Source: Pontibacillus marinus BH030004 = DSM 16465 (GTDB lineage Bacteria; Bacillota; Bacilli; Bacillales; BH030062). From it: 64,000 nt of DNA. Location: positions 30,117 to 94,116 of the forward strand of contig NZ_KE384334.1 in assembly GCF_000425225.1 (NCBI RefSeq). The letters run 5' to 3'. How positions within the stretch are numbered: position 1 is the stretch's first letter; the number at the start of each line of letters is the position of its first letter. The notes below the pieces were generated by a model, which did no database searches, was not told the origin of the DNA, and saw nothing but the letters and a program-made list of their open reading frames with translations. Shown here in pieces: positions 45,548 through 56,309 of the stretch. A program made the position numbers and the translations under genes.

Positions 45548-47282
45548 ATACATATTGTGCTTTGGTATTATCCGCCAGGGTTAAAAGCTCTTTGGCATGT
45601 TCTTTTGTAGTGTCTGTCATTTCTGCACCACTAATCATACGAGCGAGTTCTTCTGTTTTATGTTCATCAGACAGCTCATCTACGATTGTTTTGGTGCGGT
45701 CATCTTCTACTTCTTTACGAATGTAAAGATGTGTGTCTGCCATCGCTGCTACTTGGGGTAGATGCGAAATGCATAGTACTTGTGATGAAGAAGCTGAAAT
45801 CCCATATATTTTTTCAGCCATGGCTTGTGCGACACGTCCACTGACGCCTGTATCAACCTCATCAAAAATCACACTTGTTACACCTTGGTGTTTCGAAAAG
45901 ATTCGTTTAAGAGCTAGCATGAAGCGAGATAATTCACCACCACTTGCTACTTTATGAATGTCTTTTAACGGTTCACCTGGATTGGTCGTAATCATAAATT
46001 TCACTATGTCGTAGCCTTTGGGTCCAACTTTGACATGTTTTCCGTCAATTAAAGGATCCGTTTCAGACCCATTCGTTGTTTGAAAATCGACTCCAAAAGC
46101 TGCTTTATCTAGATAGAGATCTTTCAGTTCTTCGTGAATCGAATCTGTCAGGCTTTTAGAGGCTTGTACGCGAAGATCATGTAAATGTTTAGCTTCTAAT
46201 GCTACATCCTCGGCTTTTTCCTTAATCTCTTGATCAAGCTTGGCTACATGCGTGTCTTTGTTTTTGATTTGATCAATTTCATCTTCTATACGTGAAGCAT
46301 ATTCAATGATCTCATCAACGCTTTCTCCATATTTTTTCTTCAAACGATTGATTTCATTCAGCCTAGATTCAATGGAATTCAATTCATCTTCGTTATATTC
46401 CATTGTATCTAATTGATTACGCATCGAATGAGCAAGCTCTTCAACAAGATAATAATGATTGGAGAGTTCCTCAACTTTAGAGGCAATGTCATCATCATAA
46501 TCCTTGGCACTTTCAAGAGATGATAAAGCATGTGACAACCAGTCTAACGCTTTTTGTTCGCCATACAAAGCGTGATAGGAGTCATTTAAGCCTTTAAAGA
46601 TTTTTTCGTAGTTCGCCATACGATTTCGTTCTTCTGTTAAGCGTTCGTCTTCCCCAGGCTGGAGATTCGCTTGTTCGAGTTCTTGATATTGGAACTCCAA
46701 TAAGTCTAATCGCTGAGCCATTTCTTGTTCATTTTCACTTAATTCTTTATGTCGTTTTTTTAATGATTCAAACTCTTTATATAAGTCATGATAATCCTCT
46801 TTGGCTGGTATGATTTGATTTCGATCATATAAGTCCAATAATTCAATGTGACGCTCGACATCCATTAAGGATTGGGTCTCATGTTGGGTATGTATATCAA
46901 TTAATGATTGCCCGAATTCTTTTAGGATCGCAAGGGTTACCAATTTTCCGTTTACACGACAAATGCTTTTGCCATTGGCACTAATTGTACGGTTTAAAAC
47001 AAGCATCCCATCTTCAGCAATATCTACACCGAAAAGTTGTGCTTTATCATAGGCTTTATGTTGATGATCCTCTATAAAAAACAAACCTTCAATTTCAGCC
47101 TTTTTCGTTCCATATCGTACAAATTCAGCTGAACCTCTGCCGCCAGCCAACAGTTGAATCGCATCAATAATGATGGATTTACCTGCTCCTGTTTCTCCTG
47201 TAAGTACTGTTAAACCTTCTCGAAAAGTAATGGACACTTCATCAATAATTGCGAAATCCTTTATGGATAATTCAGCTAACAC
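45546..47282 (-). CDS. recN: DNA repair protein RecN
   Basis: 578 residues of the SMC-like family: Walker A LTGETGAGKSIIIDAIQLL, long central coiled coils (~160-370), ABC signature VASGGELSRFMLAL, and Walker B SVIFDEVDTGVSG. It acts early at double-strand breaks. GTG start behind GAGG. Upstream neighbour argR is the standard arrangement. Confidence 0.96.
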   Translation of the reverse strand: MLAELSIKDFAIIDEVSITFREGLTVLTGETGAGKSIIIDAIQLLAGGRGSAEFVRYGTKKAEIEGLFFIEDHQHKAYDKAQLFGVDIAEDGMLVLNRTISANGKSICRVNGKLVTLAILKEFGQSLIDIHTQHETQSLMDVERHIELLDLYDRNQIIPAKEDYHDLYKEFESLKKRHKELSENEQEMAQRLDLLEFQYQELEQANLQPGEDERLTEERNRMANYEKIFKGLNDSYHALYGEQKALDWLSHALSSLESAKDYDDDIASKVEELSNHYYLVEELAHSMRNQLDTMEYNEDELNSIESRLNEINRLKKKYGESVDEIIEYASRIEDEIDQIKNKDTHVAKLDQEIKEKAEDVALEAKHLHDLRVQASKSLTDSIHEELKDLYLDKAAFGVDFQTTNGSETDPLIDGKHVKVGPKGYDIVKFMITTNPGEPLKDIHKVASGGELSRFMLALKRIFSKHQGVTSVIFDEVDTGVSGRVAQAMAEKIYGISASSSQVLCISHLPQVAAMADTHLYIRKEVEDDRTKTIVDELSDEHKTEELARMISGAEMTDTTKEHAKELLTLADNTKAQYV

Positions 47283-47310
47283 AAGCTAGCACCTCAACTT
47301 TACATAATGA

Positions 47311-47760
47311 TTAAAGCATATCTAAGAATCGATCACGAATTTGAACCGAGTCATCTTCTGTACGGCAAATGATCATACAAGTATCGTCTCCGCAGATCGT
47401 CCCTAAAATCTCATCCCATTCTAAATTATCAATTAATGCGCCAATCGCATTCGCATTTCCGGGTAATGTCTTCATAACGATAAAATGTCCCGCTGTATCA
47501 ATTCTTACAAATGCATCAATCATAAGTCGTTTTAGCTTCTCAAATGGATTAAAGCGCTGATCAGCTGGTAGGCTATATTTATAACGGCCATCTACCATAG
47601 GCACTTTAACCAAATGGAGCTCCTTAATATCACGGGAAACCGTTGCCTGAGTGACATTGTACCCTAAGCTTTTTAGCCGATCGACTAACTCATCTTGTGT
47701 TTCGATATCATTTTCAGCAATAAGTTCTCTTATCTTGATATGCCGTTGTCCCTTATTCAT
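47311..47760 (-). CDS. argR: Arginine repressor
   Basis: 149 residues. The N-terminal winged helix shows [20 protein letters not shown] and [15 protein letters not shown]. The C-terminal hexamer/arginine-binding domain has [20 protein letters not shown] and [14 protein letters not shown], the GDDT motif contacting arginine. Called ahrC in B. subtilis. It represses arginine biosynthesis and activates catabolism. Confidence 0.95.
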   Translation of the reverse strand: MNKGQRHIKIRELIAENDIETQDELVDRLKSLGYNVTQATVSRDIKELHLVKVPMVDGRYKYSLPADQRFNPFEKLKRLMIDAFVRIDTAGHFIVMKTLPGNANAIGALIDNLEWDEILGTICGDDTCMIICRTEDDSVQIRDRFLDML

Positions 47761-47834
47761 GCCTCTCCCTCGCTTCTTCCCTTATTCAGTATTGAATTAA
47801 CTTCCCCATCTACGTTTTATAAATATGTAGTAAC

Positions 47835-47865
47835 AAAAAAGGGGACCACATATCTATGCAGCCCC
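47835..47865 (-). terminator. Probable terminator after yqxC
   Basis: On the minus strand AGGGG and CCCCT enclose an imperfect inner stem and precede TTTTTTG. It lies between yqxC and argR, so argR-recN may have its own promoter. Confidence 0.65.
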
Positions 47866-47877
47866 TCCTGGTATTGT

Positions 47878-48690
47878 TTATGAATGGGCTTCGTGAGCTT
47901 CTTGTACGATACGTTCCACTTCGACATCAGGGTTTAAGATTCCTTCTTTCCCACTCCATCGTAAATGGGCCAAGAATTCAATATTACCATCGCCCCCGGT
48001 AATCGGTGAATACGTAACTTCCTTCACAGAAAACCCTTTTTCAACTGCAAAATCTAAAATATCTTGCAGTACATGCTTATGAACTTTTGGATCGCGAACA
48101 ATCCCTTTTTTACCAACCTGTTCTCTACCCGCTTCAAATTGGGGCTTAATAAGGGCTACTACATCTCCACCCTCTTCAATAAGTGTCGCAAGTACAGGTA
48201 AGATTAGCTTTAAGGAAATGAAGGATACATCAATTGATGCAACATTCGGTGTTCCTTCTGTTAAGTCCTCTGGTGTTACATAACGAAAATTTGTACGTTC
48301 CATTACAGTTACGCGTTCATCATTCCGTAGCTTCCAATCCAGTTGATTGTAGCCGACGTCAATAGCGTAACTTTGAATGGCACCATTTTGAAAAGCACAA
48401 TCGGTAAACCCCCCAGTTGAGGATCCGATATCAATCAAAATTTTCCCATCAAGGGAAAGGTCAAAGGTTTTAATCGCCTTTTCAAGCTTTAACCCACCTC
48501 GGCTCACATAAGGAATTGCTTTTCCTTTAATATGAAGTGGGATGCCTTCATCAACTTTCACACCAGGTTTGTCCATTTTAATGTTTTCTGAGAATACTAA
48601 ACCAGCCATAATGCTTCGTTTAGCCTTTTCTCTCGTTTCAATTAACCCTCGTTCAACGAGGAGGGTATCAAGTCTTACTTTCTTTGGCAT
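47878..48690 (-). CDS. yqxC: TlyA-family rRNA 2'-O-methyltransferase (YqxC)
   Basis: 270 residues. The S4 RNA-binding domain is at the N-terminus (VRLDTLLVERGLIETREKAK). The FtsJ-like methyltransferase has ILIDIGSSTGGFTDCAFQNG as the SAM site, DVGYNQLDWKLR and ALIKPQFEAG with a catalytic lysine. It lies eight bases after dxs, the usual Bacillus order. Haemolysin annotation of this family is historical. Confidence 0.9.
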   Translation of the reverse strand: MPKKVRLDTLLVERGLIETREKAKRSIMAGLVFSENIKMDKPGVKVDEGIPLHIKGKAIPYVSRGGLKLEKAIKTFDLSLDGKILIDIGSSTGGFTDCAFQNGAIQSYAIDVGYNQLDWKLRNDERVTVMERTNFRYVTPEDLTEGTPNVASIDVSFISLKLILPVLATLIEEGGDVVALIKPQFEAGREQVGKKGIVRDPKVHKHVLQDILDFAVEKGFSVKEVTYSPITGGDGNIEFLAHLRWSGKEGILNPDVEVERIVQEAHEAHS

Positions 48691-48697
48691 CTTCTCT

Positions 48698-50590
48698 TCA
48701 AGCCCTTTGTTTTTTTTCTGGTATCATCTGTTTCAAACGCTTCATGATCTCATCTTTTGTCAGGCCAATTTCTTTATACAATTCTTTGACGCTGCCATGT
48801 TCAATATATCGATCTGGAATACCCATTCGCTCAATCGTTTGGTTATAGTACTTATTCTCTTCAGCAAATTCAAGAACACCACTACCAAATCCACCCTTGA
48901 GAACGGCTTCTTCAATTGTTAATAGTGGCATATTCATGTCCATTAGATCGTGTAGCATCGATTCATCCATTGGTTTAATAAATCGAGCATTGATAACACG
49001 AACTGATAATCCCTGGCTTTCAAGTTCTTTACTTGCTTCAAGAGCCATTGGGATTGTTGTACCAAATGTTAGAATTGCTGCGTCTTTACCTTCTTTAAGT
49101 ACTTCCCATGAACCAATAGGAATGCGCTTCAATTCTTGATCCATCTCCACGCCTAAACCATTACCTCTTGGATAACGAATACCAATAGGACCATCATTAT
49201 ATTCCATAGCTGTCTGAACCATGTGCTGACCTTCATTCTCATCCTTTGGCATCATGAGCGTCATATTTGGTAAGGAACGTAAAAAGGCAACGTCAAAAAC
49301 GCCTTGGTGCGTTTCACCGTCTGCACCAACAAGTCCTGCACGGTCAATACCAAACATCACATTGAGGTTTTGACGGCACACATCGTGAACAAGTTGGTCA
49401 TACCCACGTTGTAAGAACGTTGAGTAAATCGCTAGAAATGGCTTCATTCCTTGAGTCGCCATACCAGCAGATAACGTAGTGGCATGTTGTTCTGCAATCC
49501 CAACATCAAATAGACGATCCGGGAATTCCTCTTTAAACTTTTCTAGCTTAGATCCGAGAATCATAGCGGGTGTAATGACAGCAAGTCGATTGTCTTTACG
49601 CGCAATACCACGTAAGGATTCACTGATAACATCACTCCAAGCAGGAGGAGCATCTGTTGCCTTAATTTTCTCACCTGATTCAATTTTATAAGGACCAACA
49701 CCATGCCATTTATCCTTTTGATCCGATTCGGCAGGGTGATAACCTTTACCCTTCTGAGTCATAACATGTACAAGTACAGGTCCTTCCGTTTTCTTCGCAT
49801 ACTCAAGGTTTTCAAACAGATCCTCAAAGTTATGTCCATCTACTGGTCCATAATAGGTAAACCCGAGTTCTTCGAAGAACATTCCAGGAACCATGAAATA
49901 CTTCATGCTATCTTTCATACGCTCTGCAACCGTTGCTAAACGTCCACCTACAGCAGGAATACGCTTAAGCAACCATTCCATTTCATCTTTCATCCAATGA
50001 TATTTATGTGCACTTCTCATACGCCCTAAAACGTTGTGTAATGCCCCAACATTGTGAGCGATTGACATTTCATTATCATTTAAAATAACGACTACATTTT
50101 TCTTCTCGTCTCCGATATGGTTTAACGCTTCAAGCGCCATACCACCTGTGAGAGCTCCATCTCCAATAATCGGAACAATGGAGTTGTCCTCACCTTTCAT
50201 ATCACGAGCAATCGCCATACCCATAGCTGCGGATAATGAAGTTGAGCTATGTCCTGTTTCCCATACATCATGCTCACTTTCATTGCGCTTTGGAAAGCCG
50301 CATAGACCTTGATATTGACGTAGTGTATCAAATTGGCCTGTACGCCCTGTTAAAATCTTGTGTATATAAGACTGATGACCCACATCCCAGACAAACTTGT
50401 CCTCTGGGCTATTAAATACTTTATGAAGAGCAAGGGTTAACTCGACTACTCCCAAGTTGGCACCTAAGTGACCACCTGTAACAGACAGCTTTTCAATTAA
50501 AAAGTTTCTCACAGTAGAGGCTAACTTCTCTAGTTCTTCATTCGAGCATTCTTTTAAAAATGACGGGTCCTGTATCTCGTTTAGATCCAT
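48698..50590 (-). CDS. dxs: 1-deoxy-D-xylulose-5-phosphate synthase
   Basis: 630 residues. The thiamine diphosphate motif is [18 protein letters not shown], then [13 protein letters not shown]. The transketolase pyrimidine domain has [19 protein letters not shown], and the C-terminal domain ends [16 protein letters not shown]. It makes DXP from pyruvate and glyceraldehyde-3-phosphate in the MEP isoprenoid pathway, logically adjacent to ispA. Here OLE RNA and oapA intervene between ispA and dxs. Confidence 0.96.
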   Translation of the reverse strand: MDLNEIQDPSFLKECSNEELEKLASTVRNFLIEKLSVTGGHLGANLGVVELTLALHKVFNSPEDKFVWDVGHQSYIHKILTGRTGQFDTLRQYQGLCGFPKRNESEHDVWETGHSSTSLSAAMGMAIARDMKGEDNSIVPIIGDGALTGGMALEALNHIGDEKKNVVVILNDNEMSIAHNVGALHNVLGRMRSAHKYHWMKDEMEWLLKRIPAVGGRLATVAERMKDSMKYFMVPGMFFEELGFTYYGPVDGHNFEDLFENLEYAKKTEGPVLVHVMTQKGKGYHPAESDQKDKWHGVGPYKIESGEKIKATDAPPAWSDVISESLRGIARKDNRLAVITPAMILGSKLEKFKEEFPDRLFDVGIAEQHATTLSAGMATQGMKPFLAIYSTFLQRGYDQLVHDVCRQNLNVMFGIDRAGLVGADGETHQGVFDVAFLRSLPNMTLMMPKDENEGQHMVQTAMEYNDGPIGIRYPRGNGLGVEMDQELKRIPIGSWEVLKEGKDAAILTFGTTIPMALEASKELESQGLSVRVINARFIKPMDESMLHDLMDMNMPLLTIEEAVLKGGFGSGVLEFAEENKYYNQTIERMGIPDRYIEHGSVKELYKEIGLTKDEIMKRLKQMIPEKKQRA

Positions 50591-50612
50591 TCGGGATCAC
50601 TCGCCTTCATTA

Positions 50613-51206
50613 TCAATTTCTGGAGGTTTTCTTCTCCCTCGGTAATAAATTAATATTAAGCTTCCTCTCAACAAGGGCAATAATACGTGCTGCAAAGAAT
50701 ATAATATCAGTCGAAGAGTGGACAGCAAAGTATTTCCCCATTGCTTTCCCTCCAACTGTCACAGCAGCAACAATACTTGTAAAAATAACGGAAATGACAA
50801 ACTGAAGTGTACTTCCATCTGATTGTCCAAAAATCTGGGCTATACGTAAAACAACAATCGCTGCAGCTGTACCACTAATAACACCAGCTATATCCCCGAT
50901 TACGTCATTACAAAAGCTTGCAAATCGATCCGCATTCCGAACAATAATAATTGCTTCTTTGGAACCGTTTACTTTTTCTGCTGCCATGGCGTGAAAGGGA
51001 ACCTCATCAGCGGCCGTGGCTGCAATTCCAAGCATATCAAAAAGTACCCCTATAATTACAATCGTAAATACGATTACAATACCAACAAGATAGAAAACAT
51101 CATTTAATATAAATGTAGAAATTACTGAAAAAATAGCCGCTAACACGAACGTGATAACGGCGATACCCAAGCTAAATTTTAGTGACTTTTGAAGTTGTGT
51201 CTTCAT
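50613..51206 (-). CDS. oapA: OLE-associated membrane protein OapA
   Basis: 197 residues with about four membrane helices (~11-33, 36-60, 100-122, 133-152), a DUF21-like segment LGIAATAADEVPFHAMAAEK, and a DxxxD motif at D101 and D105 in NDVIGDIAGV. That motif is known to matter in B. halodurans OapA. The tail is strongly basic (VERKLNINLLPREKKTSRN), fitting RNA contact. The gene lies directly downstream of the OLE RNA and upstream of dxs, the arrangement described for OLE/OapA. It brings OLE RNA to the membrane; the complex is linked to tolerance of cold, short-chain alcohols and magnesium stress. Confidence 0.9.
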   Translation of the reverse strand: MKTQLQKSLKFSLGIAVITFVLAAIFSVISTFILNDVFYLVGIVIVFTIVIIGVLFDMLGIAATAADEVPFHAMAAEKVNGSKEAIIIVRNADRFASFCNDVIGDIAGVISGTAAAIVVLRIAQIFGQSDGSTLQFVISVIFTSIVAAVTVGGKAMGKYFAVHSSTDIIFFAARIIALVERKLNINLLPREKKTSRN

Positions 51207-51249
51207 GGATTACCTCTATATATAATAGTCATAATTTATGTATTAGTCA

Positions 51250-51854
51250 GGATGGTCACCTAAAAGATAAAAACTGCGGCTTAGGTCCAGTAGGTTTTCC
51301 CAAGCAGATACTGCGTGTTGCCACGTCAGCGGTTCCCCTTTAAATCTACCTTAGCATCGTCTCCGAATACTAGACTGGATTGCCACTTAGTCCGCACTAT
51401 AATCCCTTTTAGGTGTCCATGCGAACAGTCTAGGAGATTTCCTCAGCAGCCTTTAACCGTTCCCTAGCCTCTTTTGCAGCGCTGATTTCATATGGTCGGG
51501 TAAGCGTCGTTGTAGTGGCCATCTACTCTGACACTTAAAAGCCATAATCCCCTCAGAGCCACTCAAGGCAGGCTACGCTGTGGACCGATTAATCTTCCCA
51601 AAAAAGCGATCTCACAGGTTCATACCCCACTTCATAGGAGACGTTTGAGAACAGCCTCCCACAAATATGGGCCTCCGCGGAAGCAGGGTCAACGCCCACA
51701 TGCCATTGTGGATCGCCCTGCGACCTTAACTCCCAGCATCGACCCAAGGCTGGGCGCCTCAAGCCAACACAAGGAACTTCATCGATGTGCCCTTTGGCGG
51801 ATTTTTAGGCCCGCCTTCAGAAACGGAGGGCCGACTAGAATACTGCACCATCCT
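51250..51854 (-). ncRNA. ole: OLE RNA (ornate large extremophilic RNA)
   Basis: This roughly 605-base non-coding region between ispA and oapA is far more GC-rich than other intergenic DNA here and full of paired segments. These include CAGCCTTGGGTCGATGCTGG, CTAGACTGTTCGCATGGA with CAGTCTAG later, and GGCCCTCCG with CGGAGG-like partners. The ends pair: GGATGGT at the 5' end (51854) and ACCATCC at the 3' end (51250). Size, location in the ispA-dxs operon and the adjacent oapA identify it as OLE RNA. Boundaries are estimated from the terminal pairing, and the fine structure was not computed. It is expected to be processed from the operon transcript and to sit at the membrane with OapA. Confidence 0.9.
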
Positions 51855-51912
51855 GTTTATATTACTAATATATCATATTCGTCTGACATCCTCAATCCAC
51901 AGCATATAACAA

Positions 51913-52797
51913 TTATTTCTTTCGATGCTGAATGTAGTCAATAAATTCCTCTAAAAGCGTACTATCGACGCCTGCTTCTTTTAGAGCTTCTTTTGCTTGA
52001 TTCGCATAGTAGTCCCTTTTATCAATGGCACCTTGAAGCCCTAACAGCTGAGGATACGTACTTTTTTGATTGGTTTCATCACTGCCAACTGGTTTACCCA
52101 TTTCCTCTTCATCGCCAATAATATCCAAGATGTCATCCTGCACTTGAAATAGCAAACCTAGGTGTCTTGCATACTTTTCAATCGATTGTAATTGGCTTTG
52201 ATTCGCTCCACCGATGTATGCACCAGCAACAGCTGAAAAACGCAGCAACTCACCCGTTTTGTGCTTATGAATCTGTTCAAGCTTCTCAACGGTCAACTCT
52301 TGGTTTTCTGCTTCCATATCAAGCATTTGACCAGCTACCATACCTTCTGCTCCACTTGCCTTAGAAAGCTCTCTACTTAAGTACACTTTCTCTTCATCTT
52401 GCAATAGGTCATGGTTTGTAATAGCAAAAAAAGAAGCTGTTAGTAAACCGTCACCTGCTAAAATAGCTGTTGCATCATCAAATTTCTTATGATTGGTTGG
52501 CATACCTCTTCGTACATCATCATTATCCATAGCCGGCAAATCATCATGAATAAGTGAATAAGTATGGACCATCTCTACAGCACAGCCCACTGGCAGGGCG
52601 CGGTTAGGAGACCCGCCATAAGCCTCACAAGCCATAAGCAGTAAAATAGGACGGATTCGTTTCCCACCTGCCTGAATGGAATACAACATTGAATCTCGTA
52701 AGCGTTCTGGCACCTGTAGTGAGTAGACAAATTGTTCTAACTGTTGATTAATCGTGTCCATGTAACCACTGATATAATCCGTTAACGTATTAGTCAC
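51913..52797 (-). CDS. ispA: Farnesyl diphosphate synthase (polyprenyl synthetase)
   Basis: 294 residues from a GTG at 52797 behind GGGGGAAG, overlapping the end of xseB by eight bases; longer frames run into xseB. The first Asp-rich motif [12 protein letters not shown] and second FQVQDDILD are intact, and [12 protein letters not shown] is present. It condenses IPP and DMAPP to farnesyl diphosphate. OLE RNA begins about 60 bases after its stop. Confidence 0.95.
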   Translation of the reverse strand: MTNTLTDYISGYMDTINQQLEQFVYSLQVPERLRDSMLYSIQAGGKRIRPILLLMACEAYGGSPNRALPVGCAVEMVHTYSLIHDDLPAMDNDDVRRGMPTNHKKFDDATAILAGDGLLTASFFAITNHDLLQDEEKVYLSRELSKASGAEGMVAGQMLDMEAENQELTVEKLEQIHKHKTGELLRFSAVAGAYIGGANQSQLQSIEKYARHLGLLFQVQDDILDIIGDEEEMGKPVGSDETNQKSTYPQLLGLQGAIDKRDYYANQAKEALKEAGVDSTLLEEFIDYIQHRKK

Positions 52798-53044
52798 TAT
52801 CTTCTTCCCCCTGGACAGAGAAAGATTCAAATTCACCTTGTTCGTTCATGATTTGTTTCATTTGTTTTTCTACATGCATTAATTTATCATTACACATTTT
52901 CGAAAGCTTCATGCCTTCTTGATAATATGTAATGGCTTTTTCAAGAGGTACATCTCCCTCTTCTAACTTATCCACTAGTTCTTCTAATTGTTTCATTGCT
53001 TCTTCAAAACTGAGTTCTTCCTGTTGGACTTCTTTATCACTCAT
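52790..53044 (-). CDS. xseB: Exodeoxyribonuclease VII small subunit
   Basis: 84 residues, the usual size, with the conserved core [20 protein letters not shown] and [18 protein letters not shown] forming a helical hairpin. It overlaps the end of xseA by eight bases and the start of ispA, a tightly coupled arrangement. Several copies bind the XseA large subunit. Confidence 0.94.
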   Translation of the reverse strand: MSDKEVQQEELSFEEAMKQLEELVDKLEEGDVPLEKAITYYQEGMKLSKMCNDKLMHVEKQMKQIMNEQGEFESFSVQGEEDSD

Positions 53045-54389
53045 TTTGATCCTCCTCTTCCATTCCCCAAACTTGGCAATCTAAAACTCCATCTTGCACT
53101 TTCACCTGCATTGGATCACCAGGTTGAACATCACGAATGGATTTTACGACTGTTCCCTGCTCAGAATAAGGAATCGCATAGCCACGTTTTATCGTTTCCA
53201 ATGGATTTAACAATGTCAATTTACTTATAAGTTCATGATACGTTTGCATTTTTGATTTCGTTTCTTGCTGCATGGCGCGGTTCATTCGTTTCGTTGTTTG
53301 AACTAACTCCTGTTTTGCCAGCCGCAAGGATTTTTCAGGATGTTGTTGTTGCAAACGTTTCTGTATGTTCATTAAATCATTCTGGTTTTGATTCATAAAT
53401 TGAACTGAAGCTTTTTGTAATTGATCATACATTCGATCAAGTTCTTGTTCTTTTTGGCGCATCAGTTGTTCAGGATAACGAAATGCATATGATTTTTGTT
53501 TTTGAGCCAGTTTTTCTTTCGCATGGTTCATCTGAACATCCATAGCGTTTTGCACACGGCGTCTGAGGTTTTGAATCCGTTCTGCAACTTCAGACTGAGA
53601 TGGTACAGCTACTTCTGCAGCACCTGTTGGAGTTGGTGCTCTATAGTCAGCTACAAAGTCACTAATTGTGAAGTCTGTTTCGTGACCGACTGCAGAAATT
53701 ATAGGGATATCTGATGCAGCAATGGCTCTTGCTACAATCTCTTCGTTAAACGCCCAAAGTTCCTCAATTGAGCCACCTCCACGGCCAACAATCATCACAT
53801 CGTAGTCGTTGAGTTCATTTACTTTTTCAATGGCCTGAACGATCGATGTCTTAGCGTTTTGCCCTTGAACGAGAACAGGAAACACGGTTACACGTACATT
53901 CGGATAGCGACGATCAATCGTTGTTAAAATATCACGAACAGCTGCCCCAGTTGGAGAGGTTAAAACGGCGATAGAACGAGGATAAGATGGCAGTGGCTTC
54001 TTCAGACTATCATCAAATAATCCTTCAGTCGTTAGCTTTTTCTTCAGTTCTTCATACGCTAAATAAAGAGCTCCAAGCCCGTCCGGTTCCATTTGATGTA
54101 TATAAAGTTGGTATTGACCATGAGGCTCATAGACCCCGATTTCACCACGAATTAACACATTCATACCGTTCTCAGGTGTGAACTTCATATAACGATTGTA
54201 ACCTGCAAACATAACAGCATTCACACGTGACTTATCATCTTTGATTGTTAGATACATATGACCACGGCTGTGATGCTTAAAATTCGAAATTTCCCCTCTA
54301 AGAAAAACTTCTTTTAAATGAGGGTCACTCTCGAACTTTCTTTTAATGTATTTAGTTAAAGCTGAAACAGTTAAATATCGGTCTTGCAC
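53037..54389 (-). CDS. xseA: Exodeoxyribonuclease VII large subunit
   Basis: 450 residues. An OB-fold at the N-terminus ([20 protein letters not shown]) precedes the catalytic domain with [38 protein letters not shown] and [20 protein letters not shown], then long coiled coils. GTG start behind AAAGGAG. It degrades single-stranded DNA with XseB. Confidence 0.95.
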   Translation of the reverse strand: MQDRYLTVSALTKYIKRKFESDPHLKEVFLRGEISNFKHHSRGHMYLTIKDDKSRVNAVMFAGYNRYMKFTPENGMNVLIRGEIGVYEPHGQYQLYIHQMEPDGLGALYLAYEELKKKLTTEGLFDDSLKKPLPSYPRSIAVLTSPTGAAVRDILTTIDRRYPNVRVTVFPVLVQGQNAKTSIVQAIEKVNELNDYDVMIVGRGGGSIEELWAFNEEIVARAIAASDIPIISAVGHETDFTISDFVADYRAPTPTGAAEVAVPSQSEVAERIQNLRRRVQNAMDVQMNHAKEKLAQKQKSYAFRYPEQLMRQKEQELDRMYDQLQKASVQFMNQNQNDLMNIQKRLQQQHPEKSLRLAKQELVQTTKRMNRAMQQETKSKMQTYHELISKLTLLNPLETIKRGYAIPYSEQGTVVKSIRDVQPGDPMQVKVQDGVLDCQVWGMEEEDQNE

Positions 54390-54391
54390 CG

Positions 54392-55261
54392 TTATGAACT
54401 CCTTTGTGAGATTTCATTAAGCTGTCTAGCTGCTTTAATTGTGTTTTGTAAAAGCATGGTAATGGTCATTGGCCCAACGCCTCTTGGGACTGGAGTTATG
54501 TATGCCGCATGCTCTTTAGCTGATTCAAAATCTACATCTCCAGTAAGTGATCCATCATCAATGCGGTTAATCCCGACATCAATAACAGTTGCGCCTTCTT
54601 TTACGTAGTCTCCTGTAACAAATCCAGGCTTACCAACAGCTACAATTAAAATATCTGCTTGCTTTGTCATCTCTTTTAGATTATGCGTTCGAGAATGACA
54701 ATACGTTACAGTCGCATTTTCATTTAACAAAATCTGGCCAATTGGCTTACCAACGATACGACTACGGCCTAGCACAACGGCATGTTTACCTTCGATTGTA
54801 ATGTTTTTCTCTTTCAACATCGTTAAAATGCCAAGAGGGGTACATGGAAGAAATGTATCTTTCTCTGCCATCATACGCCCAATATTTACTGGGTGAAATC
54901 CGTCCACATCTTTTTCTGGAGTAATCGTTTCGATGACCACGTCTTCATTGATGTGATCAGGAAGAGGTAATTGCACCAGAATACCATGTACAGATGGATC
55001 AACATTTAATTCATGAATTAATTCTAATAATTTCTCCTGATTTGTATCCTCAGGTAATTCAATTAAGTTAGAGTCCATGCCAATACTGTTTGATGCTTTT
55101 TCTTTCCCTCGTACATAGGAAAGAGAAGCTGGATCATTCCCTACAATGATAACCGTTAATTGAGGTATTACATCAAGCTTCTTTAATTCTGCAACTTCAT
55201 CTGTCATACGCTCTCTGATGTTGTTAGAAAGTTCACGACCATAGATAATTTCTGCTGACAT
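54392..55261 (-). CDS. folD: Methylenetetrahydrofolate dehydrogenase/cyclohydrolase
   Basis: 289 residues. SYVRGKEKASNSIGMDS contains the catalytic lysine, VQLPLPDHIN and PEKDVDGFHPVNIG are hallmark motifs, and VVLGRSRIVGKPIGQILL binds NADP. It interconverts one-carbon folates. Two bases separate it from xseA. Confidence 0.96.
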   Translation of the reverse strand: MSAEIIYGRELSNNIRERMTDEVAELKKLDVIPQLTVIIVGNDPASLSYVRGKEKASNSIGMDSNLIELPEDTNQEKLLELIHELNVDPSVHGILVQLPLPDHINEDVVIETITPEKDVDGFHPVNIGRMMAEKDTFLPCTPLGILTMLKEKNITIEGKHAVVLGRSRIVGKPIGQILLNENATVTYCHSRTHNLKEMTKQADILIVAVGKPGFVTGDYVKEGATVIDVGINRIDDGSLTGDVDFESAKEHAAYITPVPRGVGPMTITMLLQNTIKAARQLNEISQRSS

Positions 55262-55282
55262 TTTACTCCTCTCCCCTTTTCA

Positions 55283-55666
55283 TTATTTAAGCATTTTTTT
55301 AAGAACACCATTTACGAAGCTTCCAGACTTGTCATCCCCAAATGCCTTAGCTAATTCAATGGCTTCGTTTAACGTAACCTTTTCTGGAATTTCTTCCTCA
55401 TAGGTTAATTCATACGTTGCTAATCGAAGTAATGTTTTTTCTACAGAAGCAATTCGTTCGAAAGACCATTTTTCAAGGTGATCTGAAATCTTTTGATCAA
55501 TCGCATCACGATTGTCTACAACACCTAAAACAAGTTGATTCAAAAATGTATCATGAACTGGCTCGTCCTCTGTTACATTTTGAATCGCTTCCTCTGCAGT
55601 CATTTCATTGATATCCATTTGAAAAATTGCCTGAAAAGCTTTCTCTCTTGCTGTGTGACGATTCAT
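55283..55666 (-). CDS. nusB: Transcription antitermination factor NusB
   Basis: 127 residues from the ATG at 55666, preceded by AAAGGAG. All-helical NusB pattern: RHTAREKAFQAIFQMDIN, then WSFERIASVEKTLLRLATYE and EAIELAKAFGDDKSGSFVNG. It works with NusE at boxA sites in rRNA transcription. Confidence 0.94.
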   Translation of the reverse strand: MNRHTAREKAFQAIFQMDINEMTAEEAIQNVTEDEPVHDTFLNQLVLGVVDNRDAIDQKISDHLEKWSFERIASVEKTLLRLATYELTYEEEIPEKVTLNEAIELAKAFGDDKSGSFVNGVLKKMLK

Positions 55667-55846
55667 TTTCCATTCTCCTTTATTCATCGTACCCTGTACG
55701 TTTCATTCCGTTAGAATCATAACACGTTCTAGGTATAAATACATTGATTTTATTCCGTTAAACATGCTATCAAAGCAAATTTCTATTATAAGCGAATCTG
55801 TGAAGAAAGTTAAGGAAAAAATGATATGGAGGAAATCCCTAATAAA

Positions 55847-55878
55847 AAGACCATAAAAGTATTCCCTTTTATGGTCTT
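55847..55878 (-). terminator. Terminator of yqhY
   Basis: AAGACCATAAAA and TTTTATGGTCTT pair perfectly over 12 bases with an eight-base loop; the minus strand continues TTTTTATT. It separates accB-accC-yqhY from nusB onward. Confidence 0.88.
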
Positions 55879-55892
55879 AAATATAGGCTGTA

Positions 55893-56294
55893 TTATTCTT
55901 CTGGCAGTTGTTCTTCTTCCTCTTCTTTATCCATTTGAACTCCGACAATATGAACATTAATCTCTTTAATCTCCAGAGCAGTCATGTTCATTAGAGCTTG
56001 GCGGGTATTATCTTGAATTTTTTGAGCTGTTTTAGGAATGGAAATCCCAAAATCCATCACGACATAAATATCAAGGACGATGCCATCTTCAGCTAATTCA
56101 ACCTTTACACCTTTACCGTGATTTTTCTTGCCTAAACGCTCAGCTACACCTGTTGCGAAGTTTCCACGCATTTCAGCAACGCCGGCTACTTCGGAAGCTG
56201 CAATACCTGCGATGACTTCAATCACTTCTGGAGCAATCTCAACTTCACCTAAGTTTGACCCTTCACCAACACTTAATAAATGATTTTCACTCAT
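55893..56294 (-). CDS. yqhY: Asp23/Gls24 family protein YqhY
   Basis: 133 residues from the ATG at 56294 behind AAGGGAG. The DUF322 core is visible: GEVEIAPEVIEVIAGIAASE, VKVELAEDGIVLDIYVVMDF and IKEINVHIVGVQM. The tail is very acidic (EEEEEQLPEE). In B. subtilis YqhY is linked with accBC and acetyl-CoA carboxylase homeostasis, matching its place directly after accC. Confidence 0.92.
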   Translation of the reverse strand: MSENHLLSVGEGSNLGEVEIAPEVIEVIAGIAASEVAGVAEMRGNFATGVAERLGKKNHGKGVKVELAEDGIVLDIYVVMDFGISIPKTAQKIQDNTRQALMNMTALEIKEINVHIVGVQMDKEEEEEQLPEE

Positions 56295-56309
56295 GACGGT
56301 CACTCCCTT

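Noticed and set aside
51645..51944. Plus-strand 99-codon frame in the ispA-oapA gap
   Set aside because: It is antisense to the OLE RNA, lacks a ribosome binding site, and its translation looks random.
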